Below, in pieces: positions 35,102 through 45,674 of a stretch of 64,000 nucleotides of DNA. Both the position numbers and the translations under genes were made by a program. Origin of the DNA: Papiliotrema nemorosa (lineage: Eukaryota > Basidiomycota > Tremellomycetes > Tremellales > Rhynchogastremaceae). The notes beneath the pieces were generated by a model. That model was not told the origin of the DNA and made no database searches. It saw only the letters and a list, made by a program, of their open reading frames with translations. Every line of letters begins with the position of its first letter. The first letter of the stretch is position 1. The stretch covers positions 62,001 through 126,000 of the forward strand of contig JASKOT010000035.1 of the NCBI GenBank assembly GCA_032158125.1, read 5' to 3'.

Positions 35102-36739
35102 TCAAATGACAGCCGAGCATTCGGGGCATGTCCAGTGTGTCGAGCTCGCCTCTTGCCCGACACTCACGGCCTTCTCTTGCCAGACTTGAATACTAAATTG
35201 CAACTCTTCATCCTCCATCTCCTCCCCGCTGTTCTTCGTTGACAACTCCAATATTTTCCTCGCCCTCAAGACCTTCTGCCCGTTCCCCACGATGCCTGTA
35301 GCCGTCGTCCCTCGAATGATAGAAGATGATGCGGCATTGCGTATCGACTTGGGAATGGTTTGTACGGGCTTGGAGATGGTGTATCCTGTCCCGGGGAGGT
35401 CTGACGGGAACAGGGCCGAGCCGGATGTAGAGAGTCGTTCAATGTCTTTAGCGGAGGCTTTGGAGATGGCGTTGCCGGCAAGTTTGAGACAGCCCGTATG
35501 ATACCATCGTCGGCAACCTGTATGGTCAGCGATCGTGTTTGAGTAAACCCAGCTCACTGTCGGCAGGGCAATACACCATGGGGTCTCGATCGTGCGGATG
35601 GGGATGATAGGGTTGTTTGCAGATGCATGAGGGGGGTCTGAGGGGCTGCTCATGTGAGCAAAGCAGGATCGAGCACCTCGTATATTGCTCACAGTAATGA
35701 CAGGCTGAGCGGAAGCTTTGCTTCTGGAAGCGGTGAGGCGTCTTTTCCTCTTCTTACTCTTCTTCAAGGAGGATTCGCCCGTCGGGGTCTCTTTGCCCTT
35801 TAGCAGCTGACTTCTGTACCACAACGCATGGGCGTCCAATGGATCTGCCGTTGCGTCCGATTCGTCGAAGACCTTGACGTTTGCCAGGTCTGCAGGTTCA
35901 TCAGCATGGATGGCCGAGTTGACCGAATCTGCTCACCTGCGACAACATGAACCGGTAGCAGGTCTTCGTGATCTGACAGGAAGACCTCTCGATGGAGCGG
36001 GTCTTTCGGTCTAATTCATCAGACGACACCACTTGAGCATGCTCACATCTTTCTCGCCCCGACATCTTCCAACTGTGCAATGGTTGTAAACATCCAGCAT
36101 ATGACCCTGGTCGTCAGTTCCTACCTCGACCACGCACGGATCCCGCGCTCGTGACACTCACATCCACACATTCTTCACGTCTTTAGCTCTGACTTCCTTG
36201 ACCTTGCCAATCCACCAAGGGTTGTCATCTGCCGTATCTGTCTTTCTTCTCTTGGCGACGCGCTTGTTCTCCTCCGTGTCTGGCATGATGAACACGCTTC
36301 CAGTCAGTCGAGCATATGACGTCTGCGAGGTAGAACGTACAAGTCGCCCGTCGTGTAATTTTGGTCTGATCCTGGTACTGCGAGCGTCAATACCAGCCAG
36401 CTTCGAGAGCTGCTTGAACACACATTTGAATGATCTGAACATCATCAGCCAAGACTCGTCAAATCTTGTTGTTTGTCCACTTGCTTGTACTTTCTATACT
36501 GATTCGCCCACTCCTCAGGATCCCTTACATATCAGCTCAGATCTTCCGAACGGTACTGGGCCAAACGCCCCGACGTACGGTACCTCCCAATTATCATCTG
36601 GAATTTCAATCTGCTCCAGATCCAACGGTTCACCTTTCCCAGCTGACGGTGCGCGGTCCTCTTGCTCCTTATCCGATGGAGACGGCTCTTCTGTTTCAGC
36701 TGACTCGTGCCTTTTCGGCGGCTTCCTCGTCCTTGCCAT
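35102..36739 (-). CDS. BAH-PHD chromatin reader
   Basis: Complement of exons 36579-36739, 36491-36523, 36424-36434, 36341-36377, 36162-36296, 36047-36106, 35937-36010, 35693-35889, 35558-35645 and 35102-35517, 403 aa. All phases agree, but the 11-nt exon 36424-36434 is tentative. The BAH domain (about 60-215) shows NYTTGDFVFIMPD, DDNPWWIGKVKEVRA, WMFTTIAQLEDV and REVFLSDHEDLLPV. A basic linker (KKSKKRKRR) leads to a C-terminal PHD finger: PSCICKQPY, MVYCPADSC, WYHTGCLKLAG and, after an insert of about 90 residues, HWTCPEC. BAH-PHD proteins such as Neurospora EPR-1 read H3K27 methylation; others read H3K4. A nuclear silencing or chromatin role is inferred. Confidence 0.85.
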
Positions 36740-36947
36740 GGCGGCTGTGGTGCTGCTGTAAACAGTGAAAGCAGTGATCACCCTTTATGACTGATGATTT
36801 GTTGACGCGTAGGGCAGAAACGGGTGGCAAATTTCTGATCGCTGTTCGGGAAAATCTCGGAAAATCTCGGATCCGAAGCTGCAATCTTTGATCATTTCAG
36901 AAATCCGCCCCCTCTACAACATCTCATCGTCGATCTATACCGACAAC
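36740..36947. promoter_or_regulatory. Compact bidirectional promoter (BAH-PHD / MTU1)
   Basis: 208 bp between divergent start codons. It contains a tandem CGGAAAATCT-like repeat (GGGAAAATCTCGGAAAATCT, 36847-36868) and no clear TATA box. Confidence 0.5.
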
Positions 36948-39500
36948 ATGGCCAGACCTAGCACGTCGACGTCGATCTCGGCGTGTATAAATAGGATGAG
37001 GAGATGTCCTGTTCATGGGGCAGTTATCTCACGCCGAAGGGCGCATACGGTCATGACGCCTACAGCGGCAAAGTCGCTGATCCCTTCGATGCAGGATCTG
37101 GTCTTGTGGAAATGGGACAAAATCACCATGGCCATGTCGGGAGGAGTGGACTCTGCCGTAGCCTTGCGTATACTGTCAGAGATGGTCAGTGGTCCTTGTC
37201 TCTCGAGTTCCGTGCTAAAGCCCAGCCGGTAGACATCAACGTCATCTTCATGAGGAATTGGGATTCGACCCTTTCCGAGAACAACGACGACGCCCAACCG
37301 ACTTCTTACGCCTACTCTTCCTATCCATCTTCTTCCAAAACCCAACCTCAATCTCCCTGCGGCTGGCAGAGGGATTGGGAGATGGTACAGAAAGTCTGTG
37401 CTCATGTGGGTATACCCGAACATCGAATACGGCTCGTCGATCTGAGCAAGGAGTACTGGACGAGGGTGTTTGAACCTGCCCTAAGTGTATGGGAGAATGG
37501 AGGGACGCCGAACCCCGATGTGGCGTGTAATAGGGAGATCAAATTTGGGGCTCTGATGAGGCACATTCCAAAAGCAGCGAGGAGTTTTTTGGCAACGGGT
37601 GAGTACCCAATAGGAGTCGACTGATATTGTGGTGGGATCTGAATTCAGGTCATTATGCCAGAGTGAAGCGTGTTCCTCATGCGACCAGACTTTGCAGAGC
37701 GGACGATTTGAATAAAGATCAATCGTACTATCTCAGCGCAATCACCGAAGCGCAACTACGGAGGGTGAGCCACAACTCGGTCTTGAACCTGCAGCTGACG
37801 CTCAGGCGATCTTTCCCCTGGAACGGCTCACAAAAGAGGATACGAGGAAGCTAGCAAAGTATTATGGTTTACCCAATGCAGAAAAGGAGGAAAGTATGGG
37901 GTTGTGCTTTGTCGGTGAACGAGGAAGGTTCAGCAATTTCATCTGTACGTTTCCACCCTTGCCCCATCGGCTCTCTTCATGTCCTTGTTTAGACAGGTTT
38001 TGAGGCTTTATGCTGAGTTACAGCGCAATACCTCCCAAAGCCGCCTACCCAAGGTTATCTGGTCGATAAAGATGGGAAACGCCTCGCTCCACATGATGGT
38101 TTATGGAGTCTGACAGTCGGGCAACGGGCCAAAATTCACAGTCAAGTCGAACCCTTGTTTGTGGCTAGAAAGGGCGTAGGAGAATCAGGACAAGATATCC
38201 TCGTCGTTCCTGGAATGTAAGCCAGCTATGCACTTCCTCCACCCCGATTCCACTGATGGCCAGGAATAACCCAGCGCTGCTCTGTACCCGTATACACACG
38301 CACGACTTCCACTGGATAGCCGGTAAAACACCATCAGGTATAGTCCCCGGCGGGCATAAACGAGCCTGGGTCCAAATCCGACACCGTATGGAACCCGTCT
38401 CTGCAGTCATCTCACACGACTGGAACGGAGGAGGCTTGACGGTCGATTTTCTGGAACCTGTACATGGAGTGGCACCCGGTCAAGTCTGCGCAATATACTA
38501 TATGAAGTGGTGTCTTGGCAGCGGGGTGATCAAGCAGACTTGGACAGCTGACACGCATCCAATCCGGACATTCAAGGAGATCAAACAGGATGAAGATGTG
38601 GATTATTTTGGGGCGGAAGAGGTTGAGAGGCTGGTGGGGAAACGAGCGGGACGTCATGACAAGGGGGACGACGTGGTGGCAGGAACTGGGATAGCCGGAC
38701 AACCTGTAGAGACGGTCACTGCGGAGAGAGATGCTTCCAAACAGTCTGGACACGACATCGGGTCAACGGATCTACTCTCCACTACAATCACCCCGAAAGT
38801 GCAATTTTCGGCTACGAAGAAGACAGCGGAGGAAAGAGCGAGGGAAAGAGTCGCATTCGATCCACCGCCGCCCCTCACTCAACCCTTATCGGAAGAAGAG
38901 AGATCCTTCGCCAGTCTCCTCACTGCTCGAGAACCTACTGGATCTCAGACAGGCTGGACAGCTAGGTTAGACACCGCATCACGGATCATCGATGCCCCTT
39001 CTGGACAGTCGGAGCGTGGAGTACTGGAGGGTGAGCCGATCGTGGGGTCAACAGGCGGGTTTCCATTCCGTCGCTCGCAGCATAATGAAGGGTTTTCCAG
39101 CAGACGAAGGACCGCCGGTCAAGGCTCATTCACAAGGGATACGCCGAAACATCTCACTTCGACCGAGAAATCACCTCGATCGTCTGTCTCTGAAGAACCC
39201 AAGGATGATCTCTCGGTTGAATCACCATCGAGAGCGAAGGAGTACTTTTCCTCGCCTCGGAAGGATTCGTTTGTGGGGTCATGGAAGGAGCGTTCAGAAG
39301 CGATGTCACGGACGAATAATCAACAATCAGCTTTCGGTAATCGGGGAGGAGACCCGGCGTCACGCGCGTCCGAGGTTTCAAGTCGATTTGGCTTGAGTGG
39401 CAGGTCGGGCCAAGCGGGTCGAGAGGACAATGCGAGAAGACTCGGAGACCGGGAAGCAGGGGGCAGAGCAGGTCGACCTAGATTCGGGATGAAAGCTTGA
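36948..39500 (+). CDS. MTU1: Mitochondrial tRNA 2-thiouridylase (MnmA/Mtu1 family) with long C-terminal extension
   Basis: Exons 36948-37184, 37226-37598, 37649-37764, 37806-37944, 38024-38216 and 38264-39500, 764 aa. The PP-loop ATP site is MAMSGGVDSA. The catalytic cysteines are in NPDVACNREIKFG and SMGLCFVGER, and the tRNA-binding/beta-barrel part runs to about residue 435 (AIYYMKWCLGSGVIKQTW). MnmA/Mtu1 uses sulfur from the Nfs1 relay to thiolate U34 of mitochondrial tRNAs for Lys, Glu and Gln. The N-terminus (RMRRCPVHGAVISRRRA) fits a mitochondrial presequence. The remaining about 330 residues are a charged, disordered tail without known domain; yeast Slm3 is about 417 aa. Exon 1 ends with a GTCAGT donor. 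Confidence 0.9.
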
Positions 39501-39785
39501 TCTCATGGAATGTAAGGCAAATCTTGACCATTGTATCCACCTGTACTACTGTACTGTACACTCCCTTCACATTGTAGCAATAGCATCTACCATTCACCAT
39601 GCATAGCAACGAGGTACGACGCTGTTTGTACTCCAGATCAGTCCAACCTGCAACAGAGCTTTGCCCCGCTTGAACCACAGGCTTTTTACCCTTCCTCCTT
39701 CTTGTGTTCTTTCCCATCTCGAACATCCTTTTGGGGTTCTGCTGCAGCTCATCTTAAAAAGCATCACATACTCCTCCAAGACTCA

Positions 39786-40982
39786 TCAAGAGTCAGAGCC
39801 CAGTTCGCCCCTCTTGGAGACCCCCTTCTTCCCCTTTTTGTACACCCGCAGCTTGATTGGCTCACTGTCTTGTCGAAGGCTGCAATCGTAAACATCTGTA
39901 TCAACGCTCCGGATGAGTGGGTCGGTATCCGGACCGCGAGCCGGATATCGTTCGTTGAGAAGAGACGTGAGATCCTTCTGAATAGCTTGAAAAGTAGCTT
40001 GAGAGACGTCTTTTATCATCGCCTCTGTGAGCTCTTCGCCCCCATCCAGTCTGGTCTGCAGTTTTTCAGAGTGGTCTTTGATAAGCTTACTCTCACTTAA
40101 TCGCCATTTATCGTCCTTGTCCAAGGTTCCGAGTGTTGTGGCCGCTTTAGAATTGTGCGATTGGTGTGAGTAAATCGAGTTTGCGCAAAATGAGTAGTTG
40201 ACTTTGATCATGGGAACTTGCGTCTCATCGTTCGCAGGGATATTCGACCCCTCCCCAGAGGCTTGTGGCCCATTGACGGTGATGCTGACGAACAGGGCAG
40301 GCCTGGAGGAAGGGTGGGTGATCTTGGCACGATTGCGGGATATGCTCTCATCTCGAAGACGGTTTACATAACGAGCGACGTGCTTCTCTGCCCACATGTG
40401 ATCTCGGTTGGCATTATCCCTGTAGACAGAACTGAAGGGCTTCGTGAGACCAGTGATCTCCCGAGATTTGAGGCTCCCATCTTGCGTGCCCTCGCCTCTG
40501 GAGAAGCAACGGTTGAAGCGATATCGATCCATGCTTGCAGTGCGTATGGCGCAACCTGAACCTTCCCGGTACGTGTAATCTCTCCTAGAGAGCTCGATCA
40601 GAATATCTTGGACCCGTTTAGCAACGAGATCTGTCCATCTTGTACTGATCATGGAGACTTCTGCCTTGGGGACTAGAGTCGACTTTGACCTCGATTGGGC
40701 ATTTCGAAAATGCGGATCCTGCCTGAACTGAGATCGGAGCGCGGCTAGGGTACCACCCCAACAAGTGTCAGTCACATTGGGCATCTCCTCGACAAAGCGA
40801 CCGATCAAAGTTTGCTCATGGTCCTCCCAGCTCAGCTTCGTATCGCGACAGAACGCCACATCGACAGTCAGCGCTTTCGGGCCCTTGGCACCTGGCTTGT
40901 ACTCGCCATGTACGGCTAAAAGATGATGATGATCTTCTTCGGTCTCGTAGGTTCGAGCGGTCTTACTTCCGGTATTGCTCAT
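39786..40982 (-). CDS. Unrecognised intronless gene (398 aa)
   Basis: A single open frame, unusual here where almost every gene is split. I chose the ATG at 40982 (purine at -3); an upstream in-frame ATG at 41072 would add 30 residues with a hydrophobic run but has a poor context. The protein is hydrophilic and mixed in charge (ETEEDHHHLLAVHGEY, RWTDLVAKRVQDILIELSRR). It has a regular-looking C-terminal half (VNYSFCANSIYSHQS, WRLSESKLIKDHSEKLQTRL) ending in a basic tail. I recognise no family. It could be a fast-evolving lineage-specific gene or a recent arrival. The codon choice does not look obviously foreign by eye. Confidence 0.6.
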   Translation of the reverse strand: MSNTGSKTARTYETEEDHHHLLAVHGEYKPGAKGPKALTVDVAFCRDTKLSWEDHEQTLIGRFVEEMPNVTDTCWGGTLAALRSQFRQDPHFRNAQSRSKSTLVPKAEVSMISTRWTDLVAKRVQDILIELSRRDYTYREGSGCAIRTASMDRYRFNRCFSRGEGTQDGSLKSREITGLTKPFSSVYRDNANRDHMWAEKHVARYVNRLRDESISRNRAKITHPSSRPALFVSITVNGPQASGEGSNIPANDETQVPMIKVNYSFCANSIYSHQSHNSKAATTLGTLDKDDKWRLSESKLIKDHSEKLQTRLDGGEELTEAMIKDVSQATFQAIQKDLTSLLNERYPARGPDTDPLIRSVDTDVYDCSLRQDSEPIKLRVYKKGKKGVSKRGELGSDS

Positions 40983-41951
40983 TGCCGTTAGTACTGTAGT
41001 GAAGGAATACGAGGTAAAAGAGAGGAAGAGCAGTCGGGCAGAGCACCATTTCGATGTGTCGCGATACGGCATACAGTCCTTTCTTGCCTGAGAGAACTTC
41101 TATGACTTGAGCGCTGTGACGTTTCAGCAAACGACTTTCGGCGGTCTATGTATTCATGACAACAAGAAAGATAGGAAGGAGGCATCATACTGCCACGACC
41201 CCTTGACGATTTCATTGTGCAAGACACCCCATGAAGCGGGGTGTCAACACAAAGGAGTCTCCAACCTCGAACTGAAGAATCAGGCGAGTCAAGCATCTCA
41301 CACTTTGAGTCGGGCAAGAGTTCTGTGTATGGCGAATTTCTGCTGTTGAATCTCGTGGAAACAGAAAGTGGAGCCAAGCTTTGACGTCCACCCATCGGAC
41401 AAGCCGATCTCGAGTATAGAACAGCTTGCTTGACTCGACATTTCAACGACAGCTCGTTATTCTTTCCTCCGGACTGTCCTCCTCGACTTGTGTGCTTGCA
41501 ATCGCATTGCTCGAGCCCGAGCCGCAGATCTCTTCTCCTTCCTGGGATTGTCATGACCGGAGGCTTCTGAGCGACCGTCCTGAGACCACCTGGCACGACC
41601 TGTGTACGAGTCTCACTCGCCTTCGGATCTGACCGAAAAGATGCATTTCGACCCATTGCGCCATTCCACCCATTCCACTTCTCCTCCTCAACTGATGCAT
41701 CGGCTGTATGCCAATGAAGAGCGATCACGACAGATGGCAATGCCTTTCGGCAATGATTCTGGATCGGGTAGAAGGATGATGCTTACTAGCCTTAGCTGTT
41801 ACGCCTCTGCTCGACGCTATTCTGGGAAATGTCCAAGACTTTAGCTGTTGGCAATACGACTCTGAACGCTTTCTCTTCTGGTGTTATAAGAGGCCTTGAT
41901 TGATCCAAAGAGTTATGGTATTCTCTCTACTGATCATATCAACTTGTCAAG
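40983..41951. promoter_or_regulatory. Long divergent intergenic region with hairpin and TATA box
   Basis: About 970 bp between the orphan gene and the second dioxygenase. GACACCCC-atgaagc-GGGGTGTC at 41223-41245 forms a perfect 8-bp stem. TTATAAGAG at 41885-41892 lies about 65 bp before the dioxygenase ATG. A 250-codon minus-strand ORF (40988-41740) lacks domain support. Confidence 0.45.
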
Positions 41952-43435
41952 ATGCCCATCGCCGTTCCGCAATTGTATTCTTACGAACACGTCCCAGAGA
42001 CTAAAGAGGACCTCGACTGGGCTGATCGTAAGTCCGCTCTCCTTACCCGCCCAGCTCCGATCCCTCGAGTGATGTCAAGGTCACAGCGCTAACTACTAGT
42101 CCCCACTGTCGACCTCTCCAAGTTTGGCTCCCCGGAAGAGAACAAGAAGCAAGCTAAGATCCTCATCGATGCCCTCAGGACCAAAGGGTTCTTTTACGTT
42201 GTCGGGTATGATATCTCTCAAGAACGGGTCGACAGGCAGTTTGCTCTCGGACAAAAGTTTTACGAGCTGCCTTTGGAGGAGAAGTTGAAGTATATGCCTG
42301 ATCTGGATAATGGGGAGTATAATGGGTACAGACCCGCTGGAAGGAGGATGTTGTCGGGTAATGTGCCTGATCAGACAGAGTATGTGGTCTCTTTCCAATA
42401 GACTTGGCTGATATGTAGGGTCTACAACATTCCCAGTGGGTCACTCCACCATGAGCCATGGTAACTGGCAACTTACGTCTAGAATTCAACGGGCACTTTC
42501 CAAGGGATCACCCAGACTTGATCAACGACAACATCGCTGAAATCGAGCAATTCGCCCGGGATCTCCATTCCAAAGTCCTCGACCCATTGTTCGACTTGGT
42601 ATCCATTGCGCTAGAACTGCCCCAGGATTTCTTTAGAAATTTACACCAATACGAACAGAAATCAGAGGATCATCTGCGATACATGAAATATAGCAAGTTT
42701 GATAAACCCACCCAAGAGAAGTTGTTGGCTGGAGACGGACTCTACTCGCAGGGTCATACAGATCTGGGGACTTTGACTCTGTTGTTCCGACAACCTGTAG
42801 CGGCGTTGCAGATCAAGGATCATAAGACTGGAGAGTGGAAATGGGCCAAACCTCTCGACAAGTCGTTGACCGTCAATGTGGGTTGAAGATTCTCCCTTTA
42901 GTGCTGATTTGCTGATGAGATCCAGGCATGTGATGCCTTTGGCTTCTTGACGTGAGTTTCGACTGTATCTGTAGGAGAAAAGGTGCTAACGGGCAGTGGT
43001 GGATACATCCAAAGCACCATTCACCGGGTGAGTTGACTCTGTCGCGTTGCCTCAGATCAATTAGTGCTGATAGCCCAAGGTCCACCTCCCTCCGGCAGAT
43101 CAACGGGATGTGGATCGTCTAGGATTGCTGTATTTCGCTAGACCAGAGAACGACCTGGTTCTCAACACTGTCGAATCGCCCGTGCTCACTCGAGAGGGAT
43201 ACACGAAGAATGAGTTTGAAAAGGCAGGCCACAAGGTGCCTACGATGGGTGGTGAGTCGCACAGACATTCCTCGCGCTCGATGCATACGATCCGGAACCA
43301 TAATAGGAAGGCAATCCTGACGAGGCAGAATTCGTCCACCTCAAACAGAAATGGCAGCAGACCAAGGAGAGTGTGTTTAGGGCTAAAGAGGGTCAAGAGA
43401 TCCTTCCCGGTTTCACGGGCAAGTATCATGATTAG
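41952..43435 (+). CDS. 2-oxoglutarate/Fe(II) dioxygenase, second copy type
   Basis: Exons 41952-42027, 42100-42379, 42419-42435, 42483-42877, 42926-42951, 42997-43027, 43080-43251 and 43311-43435, 373 aa. DIOX_N begins PTVDLSKFG and contains KGFFYVVGYDI. The iron ligands are H216-x-D218 (SQGHTDLGTLTLLF) and H274 (STIHRVHLPP). The usual Arg-x-Ser 2OG clamp reads R288-L-G290 (RLGLLYFARP), so the Ser is replaced by Gly. Exon 3 is a 17-nt microexon. The substrate is unknown; related fungal enzymes act on small polar or aromatic compounds. It is not a close copy of the dioxygenase at 19577. Confidence 0.88.
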
Positions 43436-43646
43436 GCTGAGACCGATGGGAGAGAGGCCGACCAATTTCTGTACCTGTCAAACATCAGAAATTGCGTAGG
43501 ATTGTGCCGGAATGACATGTATCTTCCTATGCTAGACCCGTCTGAAGAGTGGATGCCACCGGCCACACCCCCCTGACGCGTTTCAGATTTCGACCTCGAA
43601 CCCACTCTTTCATCGTCCCATTCTTCATCTTGACTCTTGCCTCGCC

Positions 43647-45550
43647 ATGTCACCCACGATAGTCTCAGCGCCGGGAAAGGTCCTTGTCGCTGGTGGGTAT
43701 CTAGTCCTCGACCGGCAATATACAGGATTGGTAGTCGCTACTTCGTCCAGATTCTACTGTATCGTCTCATCCCCACATTCTCGCCCTTCTTCACCCCCAT
43801 CTACCGACTCTGCCGGTCCCGCCGAACATGGAAACCCTCAAGATGATCCAAATCCACGGGTAGATGGTGGGATGATAACGGTTCGAGCTGGACAGTTCCC
43901 TGAGGATAGCTCAATATGGACGTACAGCCTCACCCCATCTTCTTCCGGCATAACCGTATCTGCCCATTCGGACACCAAGAACAAATTCGTCGAAATCACC
44001 GTGAAGAACGCTATGCAAGTCATCGTGGAGCATCATACTGCTTTGATCGGGAATGTGACTGCCGCTGTGGAGGATGTTATAGGGAGGATTCAGAAGGAAG
44101 GGGGATTGGAGGTTGTTGTTCTGGCCAACAACGATTTTTACTCTCAACGAGAATCAGTAAGTCGTTCTTGTTACTTTACCAAAGGTATCTTTGAGATACC
44201 TGTATGGCATCTATCTGTGCTGCGCTGTAGTCTTGGGTTCTAGAGCAAGATGCCGAATGCTGACATCCAGCTCTCCTCGTTATCCCTCCCTCCTCTGATT
44301 TCCTCTCTAGACGCCATTCCACCTTTCAACCCCCTCCCTAGACCCATTGGACAGACCAACAAAACAGGCTTAGGATCCTCCGCGGCACTAGTGACGTCGC
44401 TTACAGCTGGTCTCCTCGCTCATTTCAATGTCGTCTCTATCGCTCCGTCTCCCACACACACTTCCCCTTCCCCCTTCCCTTTGTCCGTTGCGCCTTCTTC
44501 TGGTGAAGCTGGATCGTCGGCCGACTTGGGTCTAATACACAACCTTTCGCAATTCAGCCATTGTCTTGCCCAAGGAAAAGTCGGGTCAGGATTCGACATC
44601 TCCTCTGCGGTATATGGCACACACATCTATCGTCGATTCTCACCATCCATCCTCGCCCCACTCATGTCCGCCCCTCCCTTGACCGACTCCACATCCACAC
44701 AAGAGACACATGCCATTACACCCCATCTAGCCCCAAATAGCTGGGATCACGACGCATTGCCATTCTCTCTACCCAAGGGTTTGAGGTTGCTCTTGGCGGA
44801 TGTGGACGCAGGGACGGATACACCGTCTTTTGTCGGAAAAGTGCTCAAATGGAGGGAAGAGAACCAAGACGTCGCAAAAGACTTATGGGATGATCTAGGG
44901 AGGGCGAATGATGCTTTGGGGGGTTTGTTTCAGTCTTTGGCCAAGTTGGAAGGAACGGAAGAGTATCGCGAGATCATGTCAGAGTCTGCCAAGGCGCCCA
45001 TCCAGGTGAGTCGGTCATTCTGCTCCTCTCAGGGCCATTCGGAGCGATGACCATATGTCACACCGAAACTATTCGAGAGCGAGGAGTCAAGAGCTGAAGC
45101 TGATTTGTATACAGTCCGATTCCACAGCTCAACCAATATCTCTTCTCTTGCAGAGAATCCAAGCAGCTCTGAGAGTATGTCCCCCTTCCGCTCTACATCC
45201 ACCGCCCAGTCCCAACTAAACTGACACAAACACAGATCATCCGATCTCACCTCCAAAACATGTCACAACTCTCTGGAGTACCTATCGAGCCGGTCGAACA
45301 GACTCGTCTGCTCGATGCGTGTTGTGCCCTTCCAGGGGTTTTAGGCGGTACAGTCCCCGGAGCGGGCGGGTACGACGCGATTGTTCTCTTGGTGATTGAT
45401 ACGCCGGAAGTGGTGGCTCGAGTGGAAGAAGTCTGGTCTGGTTGGACCGAAATGAGCGTTTGTCCTTTATCCGCTAGACAATCTGATGGGGGTATCCAAT
45501 CCGAGACGTTGGATAGTGTACCGGGCTTGAAACAACGTCTGGGGTGGTAG
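43647..45550 (+). CDS. ERG8: Phosphomevalonate kinase
   Basis: Exons 43647-44156, 44271-45005, 45115-45174 and 45236-45550, about 539 aa. GHMP-kinase marks are SAPGKVLVAGGYLVLD at the N-terminus, the ATP loop KTGLGSSAALVTSL and KVGSGFDISSAVYG. The C-terminal GHMP_C region reads LPGVLGGTVPGAGGYDAIVLL. It phosphorylates mevalonate-5-phosphate in the cytosolic sterol pathway. Two acceptors are uncertain because in-frame alternatives exist (44244 for 44271, and 45154 for 45115); they would change 9-13 residues only. Confidence 0.93.
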
Positions 45551-45674
45551 GCATATTTTGCTAGAGGATACGGTAGGGGCGCATCATGGATTACAATATA
45601 CCATGCATCATGAATCATTTCGCAATGCAATGCAAACGTCGTTAATGATGTATGATGTACTGTCATGGATACAA

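Noticed and set aside
40988..41740. 250-codon minus-strand ORF upstream of the orphan gene
   Set aside because: Low-complexity composition, no domain, overlaps the N-terminal extension of the orphan frame in another frame and spans the hairpin; probably chance.
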